In this document: positions 40,790 to 50,799 of the stretch, piece after piece
How the letters are laid out: each line of letters starts with the position of its first letter
Position numbering within the stretch: position 1 is the first letter of the stretch
Source of the DNA: Fortiea contorta PCC 7126
GTDB lineage: Bacteria; Cyanobacteriota; Cyanobacteriia; Cyanobacteriales; Nostocaceae
Reading direction: 5' to 3'
Assembly: GCF_000332295.1 (NCBI RefSeq)
Contig: NZ_KB235930.1
Span: 935,895 to 999,894 of the forward strand
Length of the DNA stretch: 64,000 nucleotides
Translations under genes and position numbers: made by a program
Notes under the pieces: generated by a model
Database searches by the model: none
What the model saw: the letters and a program-made list of their open reading frames with translations, nothing else
Told to the model about the DNA's origin: nothing

Positions 40790-41485
40790 ATGTGTGGAAG
40801 ATTTACCTTAAAACAGCCAGCATCAGCCCTAGTCGAGGCTTTCCATCTTCAATCATCACCTCATTTATCCGCGCAATACAACATTGCACCTACGCAAATG
40901 GTGACAACAGTGTTACATAATGGAGCAAACAATAACCGTGAATTTCAGCAGTTACGCTGGGGGTTGATTCCCTCCTGGGCTAAAGACCCAGCAATAGGAG
41001 CAAAGCTAATTAACGCTAGGTCTGAGACTGTTGCTCAAAAACCCTCGTTTCGTTCAGCTTTTAAACGTCGGCGTTGTTTAGTGGTAGCTGATGGCTTCTA
41101 TGAATGGAAAAAACAACCAGGGAAAAAGCAACCATTTTATTTTCAGCTCCAAGATAAACAACCTTTCGGCTTCGCAGGGTTATGGGAGCAATGGCTATCT
41201 CCATCTGGAGAGGAGATATTATCTTGCACAATTTTGACAACAACAGCTAACGAATTATTACAACCAATTCACGATCGGATGCCAGTGATTATAGCTCCCC
41301 AAGATTACGATTTTTGGTTAGATCCCCAAGAGCAAACGCCAGAATCACTACAGCAACTACTAATACCTTATCCAGTCGCAGCCATGACTGCATACCCAGT
41401 CAGCACTTTAGTCAACAATTCTCAACACAACACCCCAGACTGCATCCTCCCACTCAGCGAAAAGACGAACCCAGAAATCAGTTAA
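40790..41485 (+). CDS. SOS-response-associated peptidase (SRAP/YedK-HMCES)
   Basis: A 231-residue SRAP protein that shields abasic sites in single-stranded DNA by a covalent thiazolidine link formed by Cys2. The start must therefore be ATG 40790, giving MCGRFTLKQPASAL; the GTG at 40772 would bury the Cys. Other active-site segments are present: LINARSETVAQKPSF (Asn), FYEWKK (Glu) and HDRMPVII (His). It is about the size of E. coli YedK. The gene stands alone on the plus strand. Confidence 0.93.
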   Translation: MCGRFTLKQPASALVEAFHLQSSPHLSAQYNIAPTQMVTTVLHNGANNNREFQQLRWGLIPSWAKDPAIGAKLINARSETVAQKPSFRSAFKRRRCLVVADGFYEWKKQPGKKQPFYFQLQDKQPFGFAGLWEQWLSPSGEEILSCTILTTTANELLQPIHDRMPVIIAPQDYDFWLDPQEQTPESLQQLLIPYPVAAMTAYPVSTLVNNSQHNTPDCILPLSEKTNPEIS

Positions 41486-41626
41486 ATTAACTATTGAGTG
41501 TAATTATTGGGGAATAGGGACTGGGAAAAAAATTTTCATCTTTGCTGATAAGCTTTCTCTCATAGAGTCTGTTAAGTCTTCACCAACACCCAGTCCCTAA
41601 ATAGCTGTAACACTACAGAAGCAAAT

Positions 41627-42148
41627 ATGCCAAGAACACAGAAAAACGACAACTTTATCGACAAATCTTTCACGGTGATGGCGGATATCATCCTAAAGAT
41701 ACTCCCAACTAATAAAAAAGCCAAGGAAGCCTTTGTTTATTACCGAGATGGGATGTCAGCACAAGCTGAAGGTGAATACGCCGAAGCTTTGGAGTATTAC
41801 GAAGAGGCTCTCACTTTAGAAGAAGACGCCAACGATCGCGGTTATATAATCTACAACATGGGGCTAATATATGCCAGCAACGGCGACCATGACAAAGCTT
41901 TAGAGCTTTATCACCAAGCACTGGAATTAAACCCCCGTTTACCCCAAGCCTTAAACAATATCGCCGTAATTTATCACTACAAAGGTGAAAAAGCTAAAGA
42001 AAATGGCGATAATGATGGCGGCGAAGCTTTATTTGACCAAGCAGCAGACTACTGGGTCAGAGCAATTCGCATGGCTCCCAATAACTACATTGAAGCCCAA
42101 AACTGGCTGAAAACTACCGGCAGAGTACAAATTGACGTATTCTTTTAG
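41627..42148 (+). CDS. ycf3: Photosystem I assembly protein Ycf3
   Basis: 173 residues with three TPR units, matching plastid and cyanobacterial Ycf3: [20 protein letters not shown] at the start, [56 protein letters not shown] and [18 protein letters not shown]. Ycf3 chaperones PsaA/PsaB during assembly on the thylakoid membrane. Unlike some plastid genes it has no intron. gatC follows 40 bp later. Confidence 0.96.
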   Translation: MPRTQKNDNFIDKSFTVMADIILKILPTNKKAKEAFVYYRDGMSAQAEGEYAEALEYYEEALTLEEDANDRGYIIYNMGLIYASNGDHDKALELYHQALELNPRLPQALNNIAVIYHYKGEKAKENGDNDGGEALFDQAADYWVRAIRMAPNNYIEAQNWLKTTGRVQIDVFF

Positions 42149-42188
42149 CTAAAAATCTTCATCCTCAGCCCTTCACCCTTGACTAACC

Positions 42189-42479
42189 ATGATTGACCGT
42201 GAACAAGTCCGCAAAGTAGCCCTGCTGGCTCGTCTAGAACTCACACCCCAAGAAGAAGAACAATTCACCACCCAGCTAGACAGTATTCTCAATTATGTTG
42301 AGCAGCTCAGTGAGTTAGATGTCAGCAATGTCCCCCCAACAACAAGGGCGATTGATGTCAGCAACGTCACACGAGAAGACAAGCTACAACCTTATCCAGA
42401 GCGAGAAGCTATCCTTAACAGTGCACCTGAACAAGAAGGTGAATTTTTCAAAGTACCCAAAATCCTCAATGTTGAGTAA
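42189..42479 (+). CDS. gatC: Asp-tRNA(Asn)/Glu-tRNA(Gln) amidotransferase subunit C
   Basis: A 96-residue Gat[48 protein letters not shown], and C-terminal [32 protein letters not shown]-type end. GatC stabilises the GatAB amidotransferase that makes Gln-tRNA in cyanobacteria, which lack GlnRS. gatA and gatB are not nearby. It is followed by an interrupted terminator and a tandem repeat array. Confidence 0.94.
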   Translation: MIDREQVRKVALLARLELTPQEEEQFTTQLDSILNYVEQLSELDVSNVPPTTRAIDVSNVTREDKLQPYPEREAILNSAPEQEGEFFKVPKILNVE

Positions 42480-42496
42480 GCCATAAGTCATTTTGC

Positions 42497-42537
42497 CAAA
42501 ATGCTTGCTCATTTGAGTAAATTCAGCAAGCATTTTG
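42497..42537 (+). terminator. gatC terminator hairpin (T tract displaced)
   Basis: CAAAATGCTTGCT (42497-42509) and AGCAAGCATTTTG (42525-42537) form a perfect 13-bp stem with a 15-base loop, 17 bp after the gatC stop. The U tract expected directly after it is missing here but follows the last repeat copy of the same right arm (42711-42723 then ATTTTTT). Confidence 0.8.
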
Positions 42538-42724
42538 ACAGATTGCTTTCTCAAACTGCGGTTTGTTAACTAATTTCCGTATATTCAGCAAACATTTTGA
42601 CAGATTGCTTTCTCAAACTGCGGTTTGTTAACTAATTTCCGTATATTCAGCAAGCATTTTGACAGATTGCTTTCTCAAACTGCGGTTTGTTAACTAATTT
42701 CCGTATATTCAGCAAGCATTTTGA
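42521..42724. repeat. 62-bp tandem direct repeat, 3.3 copies
   Basis: Units start at 42521, 42583, 42645 and (partial, 18 bp) 42707, each beginning ATTCAGCAA(G/A)CATTTTGACAG. They are identical apart from one G/A difference in the second unit. Each holds a small dyad CAAAC-TGCG-GTTTG. The repeats lack distinct spacers, so this is not a CRISPR array. Confidence 0.95.
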
Positions 42725-42782
42725 TTTTTTCCGTCAGCAAAAAGGTAAATTGATTTCTAATTTCAGTAATTTATTGAAGAAG

Positions 42783-42807
42783 GGAACTCTTAACAGTTAA
42801 GAGTTCC
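42783..42807 (-). terminator. Hairpin downstream of the BON gene
   Basis: GGAACTCTTAAC and GTTAAGAGTTCC are perfect 12-bp arms around a single base (in RNA an 11-bp stem with a 3-base loop), 51 bp beyond the BON stop on the minus strand. It lacks a long U tract. Confidence 0.55.
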
Positions 42808-42858
42808 TCGCTCCCTCTTGAAACTATTTCTAGTTAAACTGAGCAACTCGTCGTGCTG

Positions 42859-43209
42859 CTAACCAACTGTAACTTGGTCGGTGGTGACAGCACTCGCACC
42901 ATTAACCCCTTGAGCAATTTCCACTAGTTGGTCTAACGTTTCTTGACTGGGGACTTGTCCTTTCAAAACTACAGTAGTTCCCAACTGAGCAACATACACA
43001 GAATCAAGATTTGTTACACGAGAGTCTTCATCGAAAGCGAGAGCAACTCTCTTTGCTAAACCACTTTGATCATATTCTCCACTCAACCCGACTCGCTCAG
43101 GAGGAATGGTTTCACCTTCAGGTGATGTTTGTGCAACTACAGTTGCAGTAGGATTAACTTCAGCATCCGCAGGCTTTTCCTGTCCAAAGAGTCTTTGTAA
43201 CCAACCCAT
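42859..43209 (-). CDS. BON-domain protein
   Basis: 116 residues: a short amphipathic N-terminus (MGWLQRLFGQEK), a polar linker, and one BON domain from about 48 to the end (LAKRVALAFDEDSRVTNLDSVYVAQLGTTVVLKG to GVNGASAVTTDQVTV). BON domains bind membranes or phospholipid and occur in osmotic-shock and envelope proteins. No signal peptide is seen. The role is unknown. Confidence 0.85.
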   Translation of the reverse strand: MGWLQRLFGQEKPADAEVNPTATVVAQTSPEGETIPPERVGLSGEYDQSGLAKRVALAFDEDSRVTNLDSVYVAQLGTTVVLKGQVPSQETLDQLVEIAQGVNGASAVTTDQVTVG

Positions 43210-44061
43210 AACAGTAAATTCTCCAATAGGAAATCTGGAAATGACACGAGTAGTTTACCGTGGCTGGTTGGAGAATATATAGTGAACTAGAGCACAGAGA
43301 TAGCAATATAAGCAATCCTAGAGTCTAACAGGTATTACTTTATTTGTTCAAATCTTATCTATTAGTCTTGTTATTTTTCCATAAAAATACTGTTGTTGTG
43401 CATTTTTATGTATTTAAAAAATTGATTTATTGATTATTTTCAAGGTTGGTGCTGCAAACATATCTCAAAGTAATAGCACCAACTTTATTCATCATCTGCT
43501 GGAGTCATGAAACTATATCGCCTGTCCCCTCCCATCAAGGCAGTCAACCCCTGGCCCCACAACTGCTAAAATCACAGAAACCGACATTTAAGATACACTG
43601 GTTTTTGTGTACACTGAAAGTGCTTTAGTGACCTCACGTGCTGCTGCTGTTGACAAGCTTCCCAAAATCAGACCATCTTTGTACTTGATGAATCTTATCT
43701 CAAATCTACCAAAAGTAAATTTTGATGTTGAGTTATTGAGCAGTTAAGCTTTTATAAGTTAGGAAGGACTGGTGTTTAGTGCATTTACAAAGACTCTCAC
43801 GCTACTAATTTCATTAACTGAGAGTATCCATAAAACATTTGCCCACTTGAGTTTTAGATTACCTTGACCAACAAAAAGCATAGCTTTCTGCTTTCTAAAT
43901 TAGCATTATTATTGCTTTCATCCCTATTTGCCGAGCGTACCCCATAAGCAGACTCAGTTAATATCTAAGCATGTTTTACCATTTTATTGCTGACCCTGAC
44001 CTGCTAGATACTTTAGTGTTGATTTCTCTTTGTTCAATAGCTTTTAGCCCTTATCGCTCCC
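43210..44061. other. 852-bp spacer without a recognised gene
   Basis: Divergent spacer between the BON gene and the unknown gene at 44062. It holds one dyad (GTTGGTGCT near 43445 and AGCACCAAC near 43475). A 60-codon frame at 43446-43628 has no family resemblance. I see no tRNA, operator or repeat family beyond this. Confidence 0.45.
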
Positions 44062-44574
44062 ATGCTGACCCATCACCGCAAGCCCGTGTGCTTATCTCTA
44101 ATTTCTACTGACTTACCAGTTTGGTCTGTTGTGGAAACTGCCGGAACATTATATCAAAAAGATACTGACAGATTCCATTTACTAATGACTGCACCGCCTC
44201 TAATTACCTGCGAAATCGGCAGTTCTCTTAGTTTAGAGGATACGCAGACTCACAAAACTAGCAAAGCTCATGCGCCCACCAGTCCCAGAGTTTTATGGTT
44301 GGAGATTTCCCCTTATCGAGTAATTATGACCATGCAAGGTAATGGTCAAGTAAGTTACCGACACTTTTGGGAACAGGGCGTTTATGGTATTAGCCGTTAT
44401 TGGTTGCCAACTGAATCATTGCCACCAAATTATCCTATTCGCTTACGTAATTTTACTACAGCTATGAAGCTCACTGGACACCCTTTACCAGAGCATTTAC
44501 GGCTGGAATATGAATTATGGGCAGAAAAAGTCCAACTAGGACGCTACATTCTCAATTTGGAAATTAAGCATTGA
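44062..44574 (+). CDS. Conserved cyanobacterial protein of unknown function
   Basis: A 170-residue soluble protein I do not recognise as a named family. It is rich in aromatic and charged residues, with no signal or membrane segment. The C-terminal half (LWLEISPYRVIMTMQGNGQVSY, YGISRYWLPTESLPPNYPIRLRNFT and LRLEYELWAEKVQLGRYILNLEI) has the look of a folded alpha/beta domain. Codon use resembles its neighbours. The start at ATG 44062 has alternatives inside; no clear ribosome site decides it. Confidence 0.65.
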   Translation: MLTHHRKPVCLSLISTDLPVWSVVETAGTLYQKDTDRFHLLMTAPPLITCEIGSSLSLEDTQTHKTSKAHAPTSPRVLWLEISPYRVIMTMQGNGQVSYRHFWEQGVYGISRYWLPTESLPPNYPIRLRNFTTAMKLTGHPLPEHLRLEYELWAEKVQLGRYILNLEIKH

Positions 44575-44676
44575 TGAAGGAATAGGGGTTGGGTGCTGAG
44601 TAAAGATTTTCTCGGTGCGTGAAACTGGCTTTGCTCTCCCATACCCCATGATGTCGCCAGATATCTAATTAAAAAT

Positions 44677-45252
44677 TCAATAACTCGGTTGGTTTCCTGG
44701 TTTCCATTTAATATTGCAACCAACACTCGGCTTTTGATCCTCTGTGACTGGTTGATCTGCTAGTATTGAAGCGATCGCCCCACGTAAATCTTCACCAGTA
44801 ACAGGTTTGCCGTTACTCGGACGGCTATCATCCAATTGTCCCCGATAGACGAGTTGACGTTCCCTATTAAATACAAAAAAGTCGGGTGTACAAGCTGCTG
44901 TATAAGCTTTTGCTGTTTCTTGGGTTTCGTCATAACACAAGGGAAATGTCAACTTCTGTTCTGCTACCATTACCTGCAAAGATTCTGGTGCATCATCTGG
45001 GTAGTTTTTCGCATCATTGGCGCTGATAGCCACAATTCCCAACTCGCTGTCTAAATAATCTTGTCCTAACAGCGCTAATTGTTCTTGAATATGCTTGACA
45101 AATGGGCAATGACGACAAATAAACATCACTAGCAGTGCTTTTTTATCTGCAAAAGTAGACAAGGAAATTGTCTTTCCAGATACTACCTCTGGTAGATGAA
45201 AATCTGGTGCTAAAGTGCCTAAGGGCAACATTGTTGAAGCAGTTAAAGCCAT
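44677..45252 (-). CDS. Thioredoxin-like/peroxiredoxin-like protein
   Basis: A 191-residue AhpC/TSA-fold protein: GTLAPDFHLPEVVSGKTISLSTFADKKALLVMF-type start shortened here to APDFHLPEV, then the redox motif FICRHCPFVKH (CxxC), AISANDAKNYPDDAPE, and AYTAACTPDFFVFNRERQLVYRG with a cis-Pro segment. Such proteins occur widely in cyanobacteria, probably as thiol-disulfide or peroxide enzymes. No signal peptide is visible, so it should be cytoplasmic. Confidence 0.85.
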   Translation of the reverse strand: MALTASTMLPLGTLAPDFHLPEVVSGKTISLSTFADKKALLVMFICRHCPFVKHIQEQLALLGQDYLDSELGIVAISANDAKNYPDDAPESLQVMVAEQKLTFPLCYDETQETAKAYTAACTPDFFVFNRERQLVYRGQLDDSRPSNGKPVTGEDLRGAIASILADQPVTEDQKPSVGCNIKWKPGNQPSY

Positions 45253-45389
45253 AGATTACCTGGTGTAGCAGAAAAAAAGATTTTGGTGATCAACCATTGT
45301 CAACATAACAATAAATTAGAGACGAGATATGTCTACCTCGTCTCCAGATTTGTTAAAAATTGCGGTATTAAAAATTTAGACTTCAGTCT

Positions 45390-45605
45390 CTACAGATTTG
45401 CTAAAAGACCGATAACACCGTGTCCTGTAACAACTTCTAGAACAATCAAAGATACAAAACCAATCATTGCTAAACGACCGTTAAGAAGTTCTGCATAGGG
45501 AGTAAAGCCTGTGCGATCGCCTTGCTCATCTACATATACCTTAGGCTCAATCGCAAAGTTGTTTAATAGACCTCTTTCGTCAACAACGGCTGATCTTGTA
45601 CGCAT
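45390..45605 (-). CDS. hli: High-light-inducible protein (Hlip, one-helix CAB-like)
   Basis: A 71-residue protein with a single chlorophyll-binding transmembrane helix: [21 protein letters not shown], which contains the ExxNGRxAMxGF motif shared with light-harvesting proteins. The polar N-terminus ([20 protein letters not shown]) is longer than in the smallest Hlips. Hlips bind chlorophyll and carotenoid and dissipate energy during high light or during photosystem II assembly. Induction by light stress is expected from the family; I cannot identify an HLR1 element with confidence. Confidence 0.93.
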   Translation of the reverse strand: MRTRSAVVDERGLLNNFAIEPKVYVDEQGDRTGFTPYAELLNGRLAMIGFVSLIVLEVVTGHGVIGLLANL

Positions 45606-45700
45606 AGCTTTTTTTGTTTTTTATGGTTATGTAACAAAGTGTAACGAATAAATTAATTTTTGTAAAGTATCTGAGTCTACCCAAAGATATATGATCAACG

Positions 45701-46444
45701 ATGGAGTTTTTCACCAAACCCATGAATCGATTTCGAGTAGAGGTTATCGCCAAAACCCCAAACCCGCAGCAAGTAATATATGCTGCAATGCACCAAGACT
45801 ATACTGACGCCTTCGTGTACGATGAGAAAGATTCGTGGCCTTCGGAATCACAATGTGGCGAAATTATTGTGAACCGATTGCTCGCAGGTGAGAGAGGACA
45901 CTACGGGCCCCTAGAACATCCCCAGATTGTCTTCAACTGCGGCTATTTTCCCCACAGTGTCATGCAGCAAGCTCGTACACACAGAATTTCTGTATCATTT
46001 GATGTACAATCTTTTCGTTACACAGGCAATCAATTTATCGATGTAGTCGATGGTAAAAAAGAAATAGAGGATGTTTTCTATCTGCGTCCTGTAGGTTATT
46101 ACACAGATAGACAAGGCAAAAAATATTACTATTCACCAGAACAAAGAGCCGCTGATTTACAATGGTGTTTAGAAGCAGCGAAGCGATATAAAGCTGATTT
46201 TGTCGGGGGAATGTCTGAAGAACACGCCAGAGGAAAAGTACCCTTTGATTATCGCCAACATTTTGTCGTCAGCTTCAATCTCAGATCCTTCTTGCATTTT
46301 TGCGACTTAAGAAATAAGAAAGATGCACAATTAGAAATTCAAAAGCTGTGCGAACTGATGTGGCCTCATTTTGTAGAATGGGCTCCAGCGATCGCTTTTT
46401 GGTATGAAAAGCAGCGTCTGGGTAGAGCGAGATTAGCACCTTAA
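45701..46444 (+). CDS. thyX: FAD-dependent thymidylate synthase ThyX
   Basis: A 247-residue flavin-dependent enzyme methylating dUMP to dTMP using methylenetetrahydrofolate. The ThyX motif is present as QARTHRISVSFDVQSFRYTG, in the RTHR-x8-S form seen in cyanobacteria and phages. LEHPQIVFNCGYFPHSVMQQ and FLHFCDLRNKKDAQLEIQKL are other signatures. ATG 45701 and ATG 45722 (MNRFRVEVI) are both possible starts. It is convergent with metH, separated by a dyad. Confidence 0.95.
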   Translation: MEFFTKPMNRFRVEVIAKTPNPQQVIYAAMHQDYTDAFVYDEKDSWPSESQCGEIIVNRLLAGERGHYGPLEHPQIVFNCGYFPHSVMQQARTHRISVSFDVQSFRYTGNQFIDVVDGKKEIEDVFYLRPVGYYTDRQGKKYYYSPEQRAADLQWCLEAAKRYKADFVGGMSEEHARGKVPFDYRQHFVVSFNLRSFLHFCDLRNKKDAQLEIQKLCELMWPHFVEWAPAIAFWYEKQRLGRARLAP

Positions 46445-46452
46445 TGAAAAGC

Positions 46453-46481
46453 GTAGAGGCGTTGCAGTGCAACGTCTCCAC
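46453..46481. terminator. Bidirectional hairpin between thyX and metH
   Basis: GTAGAGGCGTTGCA and TGCAACGTCTCCAC form a 14-bp stem with two G-U-type mismatches, 8 bp after the thyX stop and 14 bp beyond the metH stop. Same dispersed family as 28865-28888. It may end both transcripts. Confidence 0.55.
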
Positions 46482-46495
46482 AGTGTTATTAAAAG

Positions 46496-49400
46496 TTACG
46501 CGCTAAAGTACTTCGCTATTGGGTGATAGGTAATAATCGCCGTTGTCGATTGTTCTGGATAAAGTTGCTCACTTTCATCCATATACAGGTTAATCCTGTC
46601 AGTCCCCAACAAATCCAATTGCTTATACTGATCCTGAATATTCGGACAAGCCGGATACCCAAAACTATACCGCGAACCGCGATAGCGCTGTGCCAAAATA
46701 TCCCGAATATTATCTGGTTCCTCAGCTTCAAAGCCCAATTCGCAGCGGATTCTGGTGTGCGTCCACTCAGCTAGCGCCTCAGCTACCTGCACTGCTAAAC
46801 CGTGGAAATACAGATAATCTGTGTATTGATTATCAGCAAACAGCTTTTGAGCAAATTCCGTGGCAATTTCTCCCACAGTCACCGCTTGCATTGGGAACAC
46901 ATCAATAATACCTGATTCTTTGGTGGCAAAGAAATCTGCAATGCACAATCTCCGCAAAGATTTTTGTCTGGGAAACTCAAAGGAAGCTTTGATTTGTGCA
47001 TCTGGGCTGTTAGTGTCATAGACATACAAAGTATTACCCTCAGCTTGACAAGGAAAATACCCATAAACCACTTGGGGATGCAACAAATTCTCTTCAACAA
47101 TTCGCTGCTTCCAACTTTCGAGAGTTGGATAAACTTTCTCAGTTAAAAAAGCTTGATATTCTTCTTTAGATTGCTCCTTGGGCTTGCGGAATTGCCATTG
47201 TCCAGCAATCAAAGCTTGCAAATCTAAATGCCAGAATACCTCTTCAAGGGGAATATCTCCAGGCTGCAGTAATTTTGTGCCCCAAAAAGGCGGTGTGGGA
47301 CGTGGAATATCTAGCGCCACAGCTTCTGAACGCTTGGTATCAATTACTTTAAATTCCGCAGTTTTTTGGGCAACTGCAGTTTCTACAGCTTCTTGATGAC
47401 CATTTTTTGGTTCTACAGATGTTGCTGTTAATTCATCTAAAAATCCTTGCAAATCATCCCAATTTCCGCCATATTTTGCTGGCATAAGTTTATCCATGAA
47501 ATGCAAATCAGAAAAAGCATCTTTGCCATATACAACTTTACCTTTGTAAGTGTTTTGGCAATCTTCATGGACAAATTTAGGAGTCAAAGCTGCACCACCT
47601 AAAATTACCGGAACAGTAATACCTTTTTCGTTGAATATTTCCAAGTTTTCTTTCATGAAAGCAGTAGATTTTACCAACAAACCACTCATAGCAATACAAT
47701 CAGCTTGATGCTGTTCATAGGCTTGGATGATGTTTTCTACTGGCTGCTTAATTCCTAGGTTAATCACCTTGTAACCATTGTTAGATAAGATGATATCCAC
47801 TAAGTTTTTACCAATGTCATGGACATCGCCCTTAACGGTGGCAATGATAAAGGTGCCTTTGGCATTATTTCCCGATTCTGATTTTTCCATGAACGGTTCT
47901 AAATAAGCAACCGCCGCTTTCATGGTTTCTGCAGATTGTAAGACAAAAGGTAACTGCATTTGTCCGGAACCGAACAACTCACCCACAACTTTCATCCCAT
48001 CCAGCAAGAAGGTGTTAATAATTTCCAAGGGGGGATATTGTTCTAAGGCTTTTGTGAGTTGGGCTTCTAAACCGATGCGTTCACCATCGATGATGTGGCG
48101 CTTGAGACGTTCCGGGATGGGGAGACTTGCGTCCAAGGAGCGATCGCGTTTAGTCGTGACTCCAGCAAAAACTGTGGTAAGCTCCGCCAGGGGATCATAA
48201 ACGCAGACATCACCCTCAAATCGCCGCTGGTCATAAATCAGCTGACGACAAATCTCTTGATGGCCAGCCTCAATCTTCGATAATGGTAAAATTTTACTGG
48301 CGCTGACAATGGCTGCATCCATTCCTGCTGCCATCGCTTCACTCAAAAACATGGAATTGAGGACAATTCGCGCCGCCGGGTTCAAACCAAAGGATATATT
48401 AGATACACCCAAAATCACATGACATCCCGGTAATTCTTGACGAATGCGGCGAATCGATTCAATGGTGGCTTTACCGTTTTCTCTATCTTCTTCAATCCCC
48501 GTGGAAATCGGTAGAGCTAGAGTATCAAAAAATATCTCTGTAGGCGAGATGCCATATTCTACAGCTTGGCGGTAAGCGCGTTGAGCAATTTGAAACTTTT
48601 TCTCGGCTGTCCGCGCCATCCCGTCTTCATCGATTGTACCAATCACGATGCCAGCGCCGTATTTTTTCGCTAACTCCAACACCTTTAAAAATCGCGGTTC
48701 TCCATCTTCGTAGTTGGTGGAGTTGAGTAAACACTTACCACCAGCCACCTTTAAACCCGCTTCCATTTTTTCCCATTCGGTGGAGTCGAGCATCAAGGGG
48801 AGAGTAACATTGTTGACAATGCGCGAGACTAATTCGTGCATATCTCGCACGCCGTCACGTCCTACATAATCAACGTTGACATCAAGAATGTGAGCGCCTT
48901 CTTTGACTTGGGATCTCGCCATTGATACCAGCCCGTCCCAATCTTCCGCATTTAATAAATCGCGGCATTTTTTAGAACCACTGGCGTTGAGTCGTTCACC
49001 GACAATGAGGAAAGAGTTGTCTTGTTCGTATGGCTGAGTAGTATAAATTGATGCGGCTGCTGGTTCTAAGCTAGGCTGTCTTAGTTTTGGCTTCAGATCT
49101 TTGGTAATTTCTGCAAGTTGTTGAATGTGTTCTGGACGTGTCCCACAGCAACCCCCGATCACTTGGACACCTAAATCTTCAACAAAATGCGTCAACGCCA
49201 TCCGTAATTCTAACGGTGTGAGGCGGTAGTGTGCTTGACCACCAACGTTCTCTGGTAAGCCGGCGTTGGGAATACAAGAAACAATAAAAGGTGAATGTTC
49301 TGCTAGATACTTGATATGTGGTTTCATCAAGTCTGGGCCTGTGGCACAGTTTAACCCCAAAATATCGATGGGGTAAGGTTCTAGAATTGTCAGGACGGCG

Positions 49401-50029
49401 CTGATTTCTGTGCCCACCAACATTGTACCCATGCTTTCCATTGTCACAGATACCATCAACGGTTTGCGATCGCCTTTTTTCGCAAACACTTCTTCAATCC
49501 CATTCAGCGCCGCTTTAATCTGTAGCACATCTTGGCAAGTTTCCACCAAAAATAAATCGACGCCCCCATCCCACAGCGCTGCTGCTTGTTCAGCAAACGA
49601 CGCTTTCATGGTATCAAAATCGATGTGTCCCAAAGTGGGGAGTTTGGTTGTCGGGCCGATGGAACCGGCGACAAACCGGGGTTTGTCTGGGGTGGAAAAT
49701 TCGGCAGCTACGCGCTTGGCTAATTCGGCGGCTGTTTTACTGAGATAATACGCTTGGTCTGCTAAGTCATATTCTGCTAGCACAATTGAGGTAGCGCCAA
49801 AGGTATCGGTTTCAATCACATCCGCGCCAGCAGCGAGGAAGTCACGGTGAACTTTGGCGACAGCTTCGGGTTTGGTGTGGACTAGGTATTCGTTGCAACC
49901 TTCATACTGCGGGCCACCGAAATCGTCGGCGGTGAGATTTTGCGTTTGCAGGTTGGTTCCCATCGCCCCATCAAAGACGATAACTGGGAGTTCTGGACTA
50001 CGCAGACGTTCGAGGAAAGAATGAGTCAT
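46496..50029 (-). CDS. metH: Cobalamin-dependent methionine synthase
   Basis: A 1,177-residue four-module enzyme that methylates homocysteine from methyltetrahydrofolate through B12. The homocysteine domain has zinc ligands Cys228 (GLNCATGP) and Cys294/295 (IGGCCGTRP). The folate domain (about 340-610) contains [18 protein letters not shown] and [14 protein letters not shown]-type motifs. The cobalamin domain has [10 protein letters not shown] (ligand His737) and [12 protein letters not shown]. The C-terminal SAM-binding reactivation domain ends with [15 protein letters not shown]. Start ATG 50029 gives the expected [10 protein letters not shown] found no cobalamin riboswitch in the 500-bp upstream region. 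Confidence 0.97.
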   Translation of the reverse strand: MTHSFLERLRSPELPVIVFDGAMGTNLQTQNLTADDFGGPQYEGCNEYLVHTKPEAVAKVHRDFLAAGADVIETDTFGATSIVLAEYDLADQAYYLSKTAAELAKRVAAEFSTPDKPRFVAGSIGPTTKLPTLGHIDFDTMKASFAEQAAALWDGGVDLFLVETCQDVLQIKAALNGIEEVFAKKGDRKPLMVSVTMESMGTMLVGTEISAVLTILEPYPIDILGLNCATGPDLMKPHIKYLAEHSPFIVSCIPNAGLPENVGGQAHYRLTPLELRMALTHFVEDLGVQVIGGCCGTRPEHIQQLAEITKDLKPKLRQPSLEPAAASIYTTQPYEQDNSFLIVGERLNASGSKKCRDLLNAEDWDGLVSMARSQVKEGAHILDVNVDYVGRDGVRDMHELVSRIVNNVTLPLMLDSTEWEKMEAGLKVAGGKCLLNSTNYEDGEPRFLKVLELAKKYGAGIVIGTIDEDGMARTAEKKFQIAQRAYRQAVEYGISPTEIFFDTLALPISTGIEEDRENGKATIESIRRIRQELPGCHVILGVSNISFGLNPAARIVLNSMFLSEAMAAGMDAAIVSASKILPLSKIEAGHQEICRQLIYDQRRFEGDVCVYDPLAELTTVFAGVTTKRDRSLDASLPIPERLKRHIIDGERIGLEAQLTKALEQYPPLEIINTFLLDGMKVVGELFGSGQMQLPFVLQSAETMKAAVAYLEPFMEKSESGNNAKGTFIIATVKGDVHDIGKNLVDIILSNNGYKVINLGIKQPVENIIQAYEQHQADCIAMSGLLVKSTAFMKENLEIFNEKGITVPVILGGAALTPKFVHEDCQNTYKGKVVYGKDAFSDLHFMDKLMPAKYGGNWDDLQGFLDELTATSVEPKNGHQEAVETAVAQKTAEFKVIDTKRSEAVALDIPRPTPPFWGTKLLQPGDIPLEEVFWHLDLQALIAGQWQFRKPKEQSKEEYQAFLTEKVYPTLESWKQRIVEENLLHPQVVYGYFPCQAEGNTLYVYDTNSPDAQIKASFEFPRQKSLRRLCIADFFATKESGIIDVFPMQAVTVGEIATEFAQKLFADNQYTDYLYFHGLAVQVAEALAEWTHTRIRCELGFEAEEPDNIRDILAQRYRGSRYSFGYPACPNIQDQYKQLDLLGTDRINLYMDESEQLYPEQSTTAIITYHPIAKYFSA

Positions 50030-50535
50030 ATTTTCTAGAAAAAATCAAGAAGTTACGTGAGTTTTGTCATACTCAACTTAATTTATTATTTGCCAAAATT
50101 CTGAGATTTTCCCTAGGAGTTGATGAACTCAAGGATACTGTTGTTTAAAGTTTCTTTATTTTTGCTGGTTTGAGTCGGTAGTCTCGATGCTGTTTTGGAT
50201 CAAAGAGGAGTTTTTTTAACGCACAGAGAAGTCGGAGCGGCGGCTTCCGCCGTCAGCGCAGCGGTAGCGAGTCCGCGAGCGTCTCTGAACTTCGGTGGGG
50301 GCGCGGAGGAACGCTGAGTGTTTTTTTTTGGGCAAGCGGTACATGTAATGGATTATACTTGTAATTCAAAGATATTTTTTGTTGATTCCTATTTTTAAAT
50401 GCACGTTTTCTCGATTATTGATATTATTTTTTGTTACATGAATTTTGCTCAAAAATTAATAAAAATGTCACAAGAACTCAACAGTATAAACTCAGGTTCT
50501 TGATATTATCTTTGAAACACTGATGAATAATAAAT
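50030..50535. other. metH-symporter spacer with a GC-rich repeat block
   Basis: 506-bp divergent spacer. Positions about 50218-50325 form a GC-rich palindromic block (CGGCGGCTTCCGCCGTCAG, GCGAGTCCGCGAGCGTCTC) embedded in an ACGCAGAGG-type repeat. The rest is AT-rich and probably contains both promoters. No gene seen. Confidence 0.5.
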
Positions 50536-50790
50536 ATGGACGAAAATCAGCAGCGTTCTTATTGGCGTGCTAATACCGCTTTGATTCGCAATCTTTTAAT
50601 TATCTGGGCATTGGTTTCGCTCGTTTTTAGTATTTTGTTGGTTCAACCATTGAATGCTATCCGTTTTTTTGGTGTGCCTTTTGGTTTTTGGATGGCGCAA
50701 CAAGGATCAATTTTAGTATTTGTGGCATTAATTTTTATTTATGCCTTTCAAATGGACAAATTAGACCGCAAACATAACATCAGGAAGTGA
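50536..50790 (+). CDS. DUF4212 small symporter subunit
   Basis: 84 residues with two hydrophobic helices (LLIIWALVSLVFSILLVQPL and QGSILVFVALIFIYAFQM), the N-terminal QQRSYWRANTALIRNLL, and FGVPFGFWMAQQGS between them. This matches DUF4212, the small partner found next to VC_2705-type sodium/solute symporters. The large subunit starts 9 bp later. Confidence 0.9.
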   Translation: MDENQQRSYWRANTALIRNLLIIWALVSLVFSILLVQPLNAIRFFGVPFGFWMAQQGSILVFVALIFIYAFQMDKLDRKHNIRK

Positions 50791-50799
50791 GGAAAATCT

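Larger units (their letters stand above)
42480..42858. other. gatC-BON spacer
   Basis: 379 bp between convergent genes. It contains the split gatC hairpin (42497-42537), three 62-bp tandem units (42521-42706, partial fourth to 42724), a T6 tract (42725-42730) and a second hairpin (42783-42807) serving the BON gene. No gene. Confidence 0.7.

Noticed and set aside
42521-42724. CRISPR array
   Set aside because: The 62-bp units are adjacent identical repeats without unique spacers, and no cas genes are present.
43446-43628. Small 60-residue gene
   Set aside because: No ribosome site or family resemblance; composition fits spacer DNA.
50030-50535. Cobalamin riboswitch before metH
   Set aside because: No B12-box-like conserved core seen; the structured part is the GC-rich dispersed repeat.
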